From: Photobacterium chitinilyticum
Lineage (GTDB): Bacteria; Pseudomonadota; Gammaproteobacteria; Enterobacterales; Vibrionaceae
Assembly: GCF_004104355.1 (NCBI RefSeq)
Contig: NZ_RJLM01000005.1
Coordinates: 186,001-250,000 of the forward strand
DNA length: 64,000 nt
Direction: 5' to 3'
The notes beneath the pieces are model-generated. The model had not been told where the DNA came from. It saw only the letters and a program-made list of their open reading frames with translations, and ran no database searches. Position numbers and translations under genes: made by a program. Shown here in pieces: positions 53,668 through 61,425 of the stretch. Each line of letters opens with the position of its first letter. Positions within the stretch are counted from its first letter, which is position 1.

Positions 53668-54582
53668 ATGGCTATTAGCCGTAAAATTAGTAAAGAACGC
53701 TTAGCGCTGAAATTATCCCTGGTTGGAACCGTATTGTTGGCTAGCTTGGGGATTGGCTATGGATTGTATGTCGGATCCAATGCTATTTTACTTGACGGCA
53801 TGTTCTCGTTTCTCAGTATGGGTATGACAGGCTTAAGCCTTTATACAGCCTACCTTGTTTCAAAGCCTGATGATCGGCAGTTCCAGTTCGGTTACGCACA
53901 TATCGAACCTCTGATTAATGTCGTCAATGGCTTGCTCATCCTCATGACGTGTTTGTTTGCGTTTCTCAGTGGTGTGCAAACCATTGTCAATGGTGGACAT
54001 GATATTGTATTGGAACATGCTATCGTTTACGCCGTTGTATCAACGGTGTGTTGTTTCGCGATCTACTTTACTGAGACTTATATTGCGCGCAGTGTGGAAT
54101 CGGAGCTGGTTCGAGTGGATTCACAGGAATGGCTCGTTGACGGTATCTTGAGTGCCGCAATTTTGGTTGGATTTATCGTTGTGATTATTTTCGATCACTT
54201 GGGTTATTCGCAGTGGAATGCGTATGTGGATCCGATATTGGTTTCAACTCTAGCAATTGCCGCTTCTGTGCTTCCCATTAAGGTACTACGCCGTAACCTA
54301 CGTGAAGTCCTGCTTGTCGCTCCACAGGATAGCGTTCAGCGCCATGTTGATCGGGTTATTGAAAGGCTATCTCGTCAATACCACTTTGATGATTATACGC
54401 ACCACTTTGCCAAAACAGGTCGTCAATACGATCTCGAAGTAAATATTTTGGTAAAAAATGATGCTTACTGGACGACAAAACGACAGGATTATATTCGACA
54501 GATTTTGTGGGATGAGCTCGTTGACGATCTTGGTGATACCTGGCTATCTGTTACTTTTACCGGGCAGGAACGTTGGTTATAA
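53668..54582 (+). CDS. Cation diffusion facilitator (CDF) family transporter
   Basis: The 304-residue inner-membrane transporter has six helices and a cytoplasmic C-terminal domain of about 95 residues. The transport-site motifs read LLDGMFSFLS (Asp43, Ser47) in helix 2 and LVDGILSAAI (Asp158, Ser162) in helix 5, so both D/H-x3-D metal sites of YiiP-type zinc exporters are D-x3-S. FQFGYAHIEPLINVVNGLLI is retained. It belongs to a divergent CDF branch whose cation is uncertain. GAGGAGG-type site before the ATG; single gene. Confidence 0.9.
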   Translation: MAISRKISKERLALKLSLVGTVLLASLGIGYGLYVGSNAILLDGMFSFLSMGMTGLSLYTAYLVSKPDDRQFQFGYAHIEPLINVVNGLLILMTCLFAFLSGVQTIVNGGHDIVLEHAIVYAVVSTVCCFAIYFTETYIARSVESELVRVDSQEWLVDGILSAAILVGFIVVIIFDHLGYSQWNAYVDPILVSTLAIAASVLPIKVLRRNLREVLLVAPQDSVQRHVDRVIERLSRQYHFDDYTHHFAKTGRQYDLEVNILVKNDAYWTTKRQDYIRQILWDELVDDLGDTWLSVTFTGQERWL

Positions 54583-54605
54583 TTATCACAATTTCAAACT
54601 AGTAC

Positions 54606-54630
54606 AAAAGAGCGGCGTTGGCCGCTTTTT
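54606..54630 (+). terminator. Rho-independent terminator of CDF gene
   Basis: AGCGGC (54611-54616) pairs with GCCGCT (54621-54626) on GTTG, followed by T5. Flanking A and T residues extend the stem. Confidence 0.85.
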
Positions 54631-55453
54631 GCTATTAGTTTTTCTAATTTTAAAAGGTAACAATTCTCAATAATAAAGAACTGGCGTTCCATGTTGAATG
54701 CGCGCAAAATATGCGGGCTACAAATAAATAATATAAATTTCATGATAGATGGCGACTTTAGTTTGCTACAATTAGTCACTAAGTGATTCGCCAAATCTTT
54801 TATGTGGTGACAGAGTTACACAATTTCTCATCACATTTTTGTAACTGGTTAGTGCATAAAACACGCAAATAGGGTATCTTATTTTAAGTCTAAAAATTGC
54901 TTTTGCTTAGAGGCAATCTTTAGACCATAGCTTAGCCCTTAATGTTGATGCTGCTCTGTTAGAGTTGTTATCATGGTTTAAAATCAAAGTTTTACAAAGG
55001 TTGCTTATGGAAACTCTGCTAGTCATTGCCTTCATTATCGGTGCTGCATTTGTTATCGTTAAAGAGAAAAAACGCACTAAGGATATAGACTATTCACGAG
55101 ACTCACTATAAAGCTAAGGTGCCAAAGGGGGCTTTTGTTTTATTCATGTGTTCAATGTGAATACTAATTAATACTATTTGTGTATTTTTCTTTTAGTTGT
55201 CTTCTTCGCTCGACCCTCATGTCTGTTTCTACATTCCCTTTAGGTTATTGCTTAAGGTTGTGGTAATCACAAATATGTAGCACATTTTTTTAAATCCCAT
55301 CAAGTCGTGATCTCAGTCGTAAGAGATGAAAATGTATTGCTTATGAATCCTCTCATTAATGAATGTTGTTGTATATTGTTGTTACTCAATATAATGTGAA
55401 ACTTACAGTTGCCTACCATGGCCAGCTACTAGGGAAAGGTTCTTTTTCAGGTT
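54631..55453. other. Long AT-rich intergenic region with one micro-ORF
   Basis: About 820 bases separate the CDF terminator from the EAL gene. Apart from the 34-residue frame at 55007-55111 I see no gene-like frame, strong dyad or repeat. The right end holds the promoter and leader of the EAL gene. Confidence 0.5.
55007..55111 (+). CDS. 34-residue single-pass membrane peptide
   Basis: The ATG, with AAAGG six bases upstream, encodes a hydrophobic N-terminal helix (METLLVIAFIIGAAFVIV), then a basic segment KEKKRTKD and a polar tail. The clean helix-plus-positive-tail layout and ribosome site support a real micro-protein with cytoplasmic C-terminus. No relative is recognised. Confidence 0.5.
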   Translation: METLLVIAFIIGAAFVIVKEKKRTKDIDYSRDSL

Positions 55454-57055
55454 ATGTTATTCGATAATCGAGCTCGGAATACAGAGGCGGGTGTATTCAA
55501 GAGGAGTGTTTGCAAAAAGGACAGCTTATCATCTATTGCGTTTGTTCTTAGTCTATCGTTTCTATTTTCATTGCTAAGTGGTTTTTTTTCGCAGTTGCAG
55601 CTGTCTTATATTATCAGCTCTGATTCGGAAGAACTGCTGAATACTTATTCAATGAAGGTTGAGCGCTTTCCTGATGTCCTCACTTCGTTGAGTAAGAATT
55701 TCCAATTTGACTGCAGCCCTCTAGATCAGCACCAACTTGAGCATATTGCTTATAACGATTATGTTATTCGGCGCATCACAATAAAATCGAAGAACGGCAA
55801 ACAATGCTCTAGCTTCAAAGGCGGTGATGTTGAAGCAAGGCTTGCTCCGCTAATTAACAATCTAGCCCCTAATGTTTCATTATGGGTAGCTTCAGAGTCG
55901 AGAAGTGAAGAAAACCTTTTAGTGGCAGAGTGGCAAGGTGGGCAGGGAACATTGCTTGTTCATCTGGAGCCTTTGGTTTCTGAGACACTTAGGAATAAAT
56001 ATTGCGAGAATTGCGTTCTTAGCTCCATTTCGTCTATAGACAGTCCAACGGTATCTTACTGGCGTGGTGATGCTTCATTACTTGCAAACGAACCTCTGTT
56101 TAGTTCCGATTTTTCAGAAGGGTTAAGGGTAAATACTTTCGTTAAAAACGAACTGTTAAGTCGATATAAAGAAGAGTTATGGTTACCATTATTTATGTTT
56201 GGCGGCGCACTGGGAATCATATGCATTTCACTTTATCGTATGATCATGCGCCGAAAAATGTCTCTTCATTCACTTGTTGAGCAGGGATTGGCCAAGCAAG
56301 AATTTGTTCCTTATTACCAACCGATTGTCGATGTATCAAGCAATTCATTATATGGTTGTGAAATGCTTGCACGTTGGCAGCGTCCCGGACAAGATGTCAT
56401 TTCTCCAATGGAGTTTATTCCGTACGTCGAGAAAAGTGGTCAGATATTACCAATAACCGAACAGCTTATTGAAAAAGCGATATATGAAATCGGTAAGCTG
56501 AACTGGCAAATGACTAAGCAAATTATCAGCATCAACGTGGTACCAGATCAGCTTGAAAGCCTGGACGTGTTGGAGAAATCTTTGAACCTCTTACAACATT
56601 CTGAAATTACCCCGGATCAAATAGCTTTTGAGGTTACCGAGAGAAAACAGTTTACGGATCTAACCATGGCTTCTGATGTGATTGAGCAACTAAGGATACA
56701 GGGAATTGGTGTAAAGCTTGACGACGCTGGCACCGGGTACGGTGGTTTTAGTTACATCCAGCAGTTGAATATTAGAAGTCTAAAGATCGATAAGATGTTT
56801 GTGGAAAATATTGGTACAGCAGATATTAAACTTTCGTTGCTCGATTCGATTATTGCTTTTGGTAAAGAAGCGGGGATGGAAATGATTGCCGAGGGTGTTG
56901 AAACAGAGGAACAGTCTCAATATCTTGCCGAGCAAGGTGTCTATTTGCAACAGGGGTACTTTTTTGGCAAGCCTATGATATTTAAAGATTTCGCCTACTT
57001 TTGCAAAAGCATGGCGTCCCAGCCTCAAGAAGACAAATTGGCATGTGTTGCTTGA
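55454..57055 (+). CDS. CSS-motif EAL-domain cyclic-di-GMP phosphodiesterase
   Basis: The 533-residue membrane enzyme has two helices (SSIAFVLSLSFLFSLLSGFF; LWLPLFMFGGALGIICISLY) flanking a periplasmic CSS domain with conserved cysteines (FDCSPLDQ, KQCSSF), followed by a cytoplasmic EAL domain (about 275-525). The signature motif is Glu303-Met-Leu (EML). The other catalytic residues are present: Asn in SINVVPDQL, Glu in FEVTER, DD in KLDDAGTGYG, Lys in LKIDKMF, Glu in EGVETEEQ and the final QQGYFFGKP. It should hydrolyse c-di-GMP in response to periplasmic disulfide or redox state. Confidence 0.93.
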   Translation: MLFDNRARNTEAGVFKRSVCKKDSLSSIAFVLSLSFLFSLLSGFFSQLQLSYIISSDSEELLNTYSMKVERFPDVLTSLSKNFQFDCSPLDQHQLEHIAYNDYVIRRITIKSKNGKQCSSFKGGDVEARLAPLINNLAPNVSLWVASESRSEENLLVAEWQGGQGTLLVHLEPLVSETLRNKYCENCVLSSISSIDSPTVSYWRGDASLLANEPLFSSDFSEGLRVNTFVKNELLSRYKEELWLPLFMFGGALGIICISLYRMIMRRKMSLHSLVEQGLAKQEFVPYYQPIVDVSSNSLYGCEMLARWQRPGQDVISPMEFIPYVEKSGQILPITEQLIEKAIYEIGKLNWQMTKQIISINVVPDQLESLDVLEKSLNLLQHSEITPDQIAFEVTERKQFTDLTMASDVIEQLRIQGIGVKLDDAGTGYGGFSYIQQLNIRSLKIDKMFVENIGTADIKLSLLDSIIAFGKEAGMEMIAEGVETEEQSQYLAEQGVYLQQGYFFGKPMIFKDFAYFCKSMASQPQEDKLACVA

Positions 57056-57074
57056 TTGCCGTGATCACAGAAAT

Positions 57075-57100
57075 GCGCCGATGTGTATTAACACCGGCGC
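57075..57100. terminator. Bidirectional terminator-like hairpin
   Basis: GCGCCG (57075-57080) pairs with CGGCGC (57095-57100). After one mismatch, TGT pairs with ACA. It lies between the convergent EAL and nagZ genes. Confidence 0.55.
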
Positions 57101-57109
57101 TCTAATTAT

Positions 57110-58114
57110 TTAAGACTGTTGCTCTCGCCATGATTGAGTGAGTCTGATAATAGCCTGTTGGTTGTCCTGCCACATTCGCGATTTAACCAAGTCTTTATAC
57201 TCCCCTGTTGGTTGCTTGCAAAGTACTTCTAAGCAAGGAACTTGAGTTTGTGGAAGACCGTCTAGTGCCTGAATGGCGCCAGAGCGATTATTACATAGCA
57301 TGACCATATCGCAACCGGCCTGTTGAGCTGCAATTGCACGATCGCTATAGCTTCCAAGCACATCTGCACCTTTCATATTCAGATCATCAGAAAAAACAAC
57401 ACCGTCGAACTTTAGATCATTACGGAGTACTTTTTTTAACCAATATTCGGAGCCGCTTGCAGGTTGATTGTCATAGGAATCATATACAACATGAGCTGGC
57501 ATCATTGCGTCTAGCAAGCCATCGTTTATTAGTTGTTTAAAGACTGTCATATCGTGTTGTTTAATGTTGTCACGAGGATCTATTGGTGTTTCAAGGTGCG
57601 AGTCTGCGATCACGCCGCCATGACCTGGAAAATGCTTGCCAGTTGTTGCCATTCCGGCTTGCTTCATACCGCGGATAAATTGGCTGGCATATTTGATAAC
57701 TTGCTGGGGATCATCAGAGAAAGCACGGTCGCCAATCGCTTTGCAGTCGAAGCCCAGATCAAGAACTGGAGCTAAACTCAAATCAATGTCCATGGCTAAT
57801 AGCTCTGCGGCCATGAGCCAACCACCTTGTTTGGCTAGCTCTAGCCCGTCTTGTTGACCTGCGAAGGCTTTGGCTGGTGGCAACAAAGTAAAGTCATCAC
57901 GGAAGCGTTGTACTCGTCCGCCTTCTTGGTCGACGGCAATCAGTAACGGGCGTTTGGCAGTTTCTCGGATCGCTTTTGTGAGAGCCCTAAGCTGTTTTCT
58001 ATCATGATAATTACGTGCGAAAAAAATAATACCACCAACGGTAGGGTGTTGAATAATTTCACGTTCTTCGGCATCTAGCTCACAGCCAGATACATCAAGC
58101 ATTAAAGGTCCCAT
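57110..58114 (-). CDS. nagZ: Beta-N-acetylhexosaminidase, peptidoglycan recycling
   Basis: The cytoplasmic glycosidase (GH3) removes GlcNAc from anhydromuropeptides during wall recycling. The 334 residues show [32 protein letters not shown], the catalytic His loop [15 protein letters not shown] and SDDLNMKGA containing the nucleophilic Asp. ATG 58114 follows CGGAG by six bases; the in-frame extension to 58168 has no site and would add a hydrophobic stretch unlike NagZ. Confidence 0.96.
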   Translation of the reverse strand: MGPLMLDVSGCELDAEEREIIQHPTVGGIIFFARNYHDRKQLRALTKAIRETAKRPLLIAVDQEGGRVQRFRDDFTLLPPAKAFAGQQDGLELAKQGGWLMAAELLAMDIDLSLAPVLDLGFDCKAIGDRAFSDDPQQVIKYASQFIRGMKQAGMATTGKHFPGHGGVIADSHLETPIDPRDNIKQHDMTVFKQLINDGLLDAMMPAHVVYDSYDNQPASGSEYWLKKVLRNDLKFDGVVFSDDLNMKGADVLGSYSDRAIAAQQAGCDMVMLCNNRSGAIQALDGLPQTQVPCLEVLCKQPTGEYKDLVKSRMWQDNQQAIIRLTQSWREQQS

Positions 58115-58430
58115 GAAAACTCCGAAGTTACCCATGAACAGTCTGAAAGCAAGGAGCAATGATGACACTGTTCATAGAAAATATTGACGGTGATACGTTA
58201 CCACAGTCGAATTAAGACAGACATTATTAATAGATTGAATTCATATTTTTGGAATTGCCCGGTTATGGGTATGCCTCACGATTGTTTATTGTGGGCAACA
58301 GTGAATTTACAGGATGTGCGTGTGCGATTTACTCGAAGAACAGTATGTGTTCTGTCTTGTTGATGAAATCGATATTAAGGTGATGTGGATCTTGTTTCTG
58401 AAAATCAGATAGCATCTATTGCATTGCACT

Positions 58431-58446
58431 TGTGATCTTTGTCACC
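58431..58446. promoter_or_regulatory. CRP-like site upstream of DUF1097 gene
   Basis: TGTGATCTTTGTCACC matches TGTGA-N6-TCACA at nine of ten positions. It lies about 58 bases before the start of the DUF1097 gene, suggesting cAMP-CRP control. Confidence 0.6.
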
Positions 58447-58504
58447 AAAAAATCATATGGAGTCAACTAGACTGTTTCCTTAAGCGGATTTAAAGAGATT
58501 TCAC

Positions 58505-58990
58505 ATGTCAGTTTTGGTTGCCATCGCTATTACAACAGGTATTCTTTCAGGCATATGGGGATGGGTTGCTGTTTCGCTCGGCCTGTTAAGTTGGGCAGGG
58601 TTTTTAGGCTGTACTACGTATTTTGCCTCGCCCAAAGAAGGGGTGAAAGGCTTGGGCTTAAGTATTGCGACAAACTTAAGTGGTGTGTTCTGGGCTCTGG
58701 TCATTATTCATCTATCTACAATGGTTGGAATTGAGATCATTGGCTATGTTGTAACGGCAATCGTCGCTTTTCTGATGTGCGTACAAGCTAAGAAATCTTG
58801 GTTAAACTTCATTCCGGGAACGTTTATTGGTTCTTGCGCAACATTTGCTGCAAATGGTGACTGGCAGTTGGTGATCCCATCACTTATTCTTGGTGCAATA
58901 TTTGGCTATAGCATGAAAGCATCGGGATTATGGTTGCAGAAGAAGTTGAGCCAGCCAAAAGAAGAGTATGCTGTTGCAGAGCTTGATTAA
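58505..58990 (+). CDS. DUF1097 membrane protein
   Basis: The 161-residue integral membrane protein has about five helices (VLVAIAITTGILSGIWGWVA; LLSWAGFLGCTTYFASPKEG; GVFWALVIIHLSTMVG; YVVTAIVAFLMCVQA; LVIPSLILGAIFGYSM). It has the GCTTYFASPKEG loop and NFIPGTFIGSCATFA typical of DUF1097 (YcdZ-like) proteins. Function is not known. A CRP-like site upstream suggests carbon-source control. It ends before a strong palindromic terminator. Confidence 0.88.
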   Translation: MSVLVAIAITTGILSGIWGWVAVSLGLLSWAGFLGCTTYFASPKEGVKGLGLSIATNLSGVFWALVIIHLSTMVGIEIIGYVVTAIVAFLMCVQAKKSWLNFIPGTFIGSCATFAANGDWQLVIPSLILGAIFGYSMKASGLWLQKKLSQPKEEYAVAELD

Positions 58991-59007
58991 CCTATTCTAA
59001 AGTTTCT

Positions 59008-59037
59008 AAAAATGCCGCGCAATTGCGCGGCATTTTT
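59008..59037. terminator. Perfect palindromic bidirectional terminator
   Basis: AAAAATGCCGCGCAA (59008-59022) and TTGCGCGGCATTTTT (59023-59037) form a 30-base perfect palindrome. It is flanked by the ends of the DUF1097 and CysG-like genes. Confidence 0.93.
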
Positions 59038-59081
59038 GTATCTATATTTCTGTGTCTGTATTTTATATCTATGAACGCACC

Positions 59082-60020
59082 TCAGCCTAAACAAGGAATA
59101 AGCGGACTGTTGTTTTCGACACATAGTTTCTCTAGATCACACGGTACCGTGTTTTTGGGGACCAGAAGACAAACACGTAAGTTTTGAGAAAGCAGCTCGG
59201 TTATTTGTTGGTTAACACCGGACTCTAAGTATGCTTCGCGCTCGGCATCTCGCCGGCAAAGATCAACAAATATATCATTACATCCCTTCGGATAAAGGAC
59301 GTGCTCGGCTTGCTGCATTAACCGTAATGCTTTTAAGCTGAGTAATTCGGGATCAGCTCCAGTTTCAATAACATACAAGCTTCCAATAGTTGACTCTTCT
59401 GGTTGTGTTAACTGTGCACTGAATTCAGCCTCAAGTTGATCAGTCGAGGTGGCATTTTCGACATCCGGAAGGCGGAAAAAGCGCTCCCAGAACTTTCGAC
59501 GTTCATCAACAGTACTGAAATATTGTTTAATTCGCTGGCGTTGTTCTCCTGAATAAGTTGCCAGCAAGCTAAGATTTTGCGGCAACTGCGTTTCTAATTT
59601 CTCTCTAATATAGCGAACTAAGACAGGTGATGCTCCACCGCTGGATATTGCGACTTGGATTGGGTTGCGGTCAATCATTGAAGGGGTAATAAAGTGGCAG
59701 TGCTGAGGATCATCAACGACATTAGTCCAAATTCCAAGGGCCTCGGCGTCGCTAAAAATCTGATGATTTAACGATTTAATATCTGTTGTTGCCCACACTT
59801 GGTGAAAGCCTTCAACATCGCTTGATTGATATTCTTTCTCTATCCATGTTAGCTGGTTGTTATTGGCTAACGTTGCAAGGTAAGGATGAAGCTGTGGAGA
59901 TATTAACGTGATATCAGCATCGGCTCGTAGTAAAAGGTCGACTTTTCTACATGCAACATCACCTCCTCCGACAACTAGTACTTTTCTATTGTTTAACCTT
60001 AAAAAAACAGGGAAAAAGTC
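59082..60020 (-). CDS. CysG-like siroheme synthase with eroded methyltransferase half
   Basis: The 312-residue protein begins with a complete precorrin-2 dehydrogenase/ferrochelatase domain (about 1-205: VLVVGGGDVACRKVDLLLRA, WTNVVDDPQHCHFITPSMID, ISSGGASPVLVRYIREKLE). Full CysG has about 457 residues, the second half being uroporphyrinogen methyltransferase. Here only about 100 residues follow (SLYVIETGADPELLSLKALR...YPKGCNDIFVDLCRRDAER), recalling the methyltransferase start but without its GxGPGD loop. The N-domain may be active and the C-part a remnant. The start at 60020 is the first ATG; a TTG at 60056 is possible. Confidence 0.82.
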   Translation of the reverse strand, partial: DFFPVFLRLNNRKVLVVGGGDVACRKVDLLLRADADITLISPQLHPYLATLANNNQLTWIEKEYQSSDVEGFHQVWATTDIKSLNHQIFSDAEALGIWTNVVDDPQHCHFITPSMIDRNPIQVAISSGGASPVLVRYIREKLETQLPQNLSLLATYSGEQRQRIKQYFSTVDERRKFWERFFRLPDVENATSTDQLEAEFSAQLTQPEESTIGSLYVIETGADPELLSLKALRLMQQAEHVLYPKGCNDIFVDLCRRDAEREAYLESGVNQQITELLSQNLRVCLLVPKNTVPCDLEKLCVENNSPLIPCLG

Positions 60021-60300
60021 CATATAAATGTTAATCCTTACTCTCTTTTTGTTCAATAAATCTATGTATTAAAAAGTGAAATGCCAAGACAGTTATTGAT
60101 AGTGGTGTCAAATAATGACTTGAAACATTTTGATACACATATCTAGCAAAATCCTGTCACTAGCCTCGATTGTTCAGCTTTCATTAAAGGCATGATGCTA
60201 AGTTTAACAGACAACTACTATATCTGAATTAATGATCCATTATTTGGTTATTGCATTCGCAATTTCTTGTTATATATACCTATTAAATATGGTCGGCAAA

Positions 60301-61416
60301 ATGAATAAAAAACATATTATTGCAGCACTGATAAGCGCCAGCTTGCTTGTCGGTTGTGGCGATAAGTTATCTGGACAATCTGCACCTATGAGTCCGTTGG
60401 TTGCAGCGCAGCCTGTTTCAATCATTGACTATCAACAAGGCAAGCAGTTCGTTGGTCGAACAGAAGCGGTGGAAGATGTTGCAATTACCGCGCAGGTGTC
60501 TGGCTATCTTAAAGAACGTTTCTTTAATGAAGGTGAGGTAGTTGAGAAAGGGCAGCTATTATTTCAAGTTGACCCGGCAGCCTATGAAGCAAAAGTAGCC
60601 AGTGCGAAGGCTTCGATTTCTCAGGCGGAAGCGACCCTTAAAAGGGCCAACCTTGATTGGGAACGGGGTAAAAACCTACTACCAAAAGGCAGTATAAGTC
60701 AGTCTGATTTTGATAAAGCAACGGCTGAGAAGTTAAATGCTGAAGCACAGCTGAAATCGACAAAAGCTCAGTTAATGTCAGCTGAAATTGATTTGTCCTT
60801 TACCCGTATTACAGCTCCGTTTAGCGGGCGGATCAGTGATAGTAAAGTCAGTATCGGTGATCTTGTTACACCGAACTCTGGTGTATTAACAACCTTGGTT
60901 AGCCTTGACCCGATACAGACCTCTTTCAATATTAGTGAGCGTCAACGGCTTAATTTAGGCATTGATGGTCTTGATGGGAGTGGTGAAGGCCAGGGCGATG
61001 TTGAAGTCGTACTAACACTAAATAATGGTGAAAACTATGAACACCTGGGGCAGGTTGATTTTATTGGCAATCGTATCGATTTGAATACAGGCACTATTGC
61101 GATGCGCGCAAAGTTTGCAAATCCAGAACAAAGGTTGTTGCCTGGCCAGCATGTGCAAGTGTTCCTGCGCGAGAAAGCGCCGGTGAAAATGACAGTGATC
61201 CCTCGTCGAGCCGTACAAAGTGATCTTGAAGGTGACTTTGTAATGGTATTGAAAGATGACAATGTGGCTGAGCGTCGGAATGTTGTTCTAGGGGCTCAAA
61301 CAGAGCAGGGCATCATTATCCGAAAAGGACTAGAAGCTAGTGATGTTGTGCTAACTAAAGGTCTTCAGCGTGTTCGTAATGGTATGACTGTTCGTCTTGA
61401 ACAGTCGGATGCGTAA
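60301..61416 (+). CDS. RND efflux periplasmic adaptor (membrane fusion) lipoprotein
   Basis: The 371-residue adaptor has a lipoprotein signal (HIIAALISASLLVGC, acylated Cys19). A lipoyl/beta-barrel half follows (VAITAQVSGYLKERFFNEGE), then a helical hairpin (QAEATLKRANLDWERGKNLL), the second barrel half (FTRITAPFSGRISDSKVSIG) and a membrane-proximal domain. It joins the inner-membrane RND pump to an outer-membrane channel. The pump gene starts nine bases downstream. No tolC-type gene or regulator is seen before the window end. An in-frame upstream ATG at 60232 would disrupt the lipobox. Confidence 0.94.
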   Translation: MNKKHIIAALISASLLVGCGDKLSGQSAPMSPLVAAQPVSIIDYQQGKQFVGRTEAVEDVAITAQVSGYLKERFFNEGEVVEKGQLLFQVDPAAYEAKVASAKASISQAEATLKRANLDWERGKNLLPKGSISQSDFDKATAEKLNAEAQLKSTKAQLMSAEIDLSFTRITAPFSGRISDSKVSIGDLVTPNSGVLTTLVSLDPIQTSFNISERQRLNLGIDGLDGSGEGQGDVEVVLTLNNGENYEHLGQVDFIGNRIDLNTGTIAMRAKFANPEQRLLPGQHVQVFLREKAPVKMTVIPRRAVQSDLEGDFVMVLKDDNVAERRNVVLGAQTEQGIIIRKGLEASDVVLTKGLQRVRNGMTVRLEQSDA

Positions 61417-61425
61417 GGAATAACA

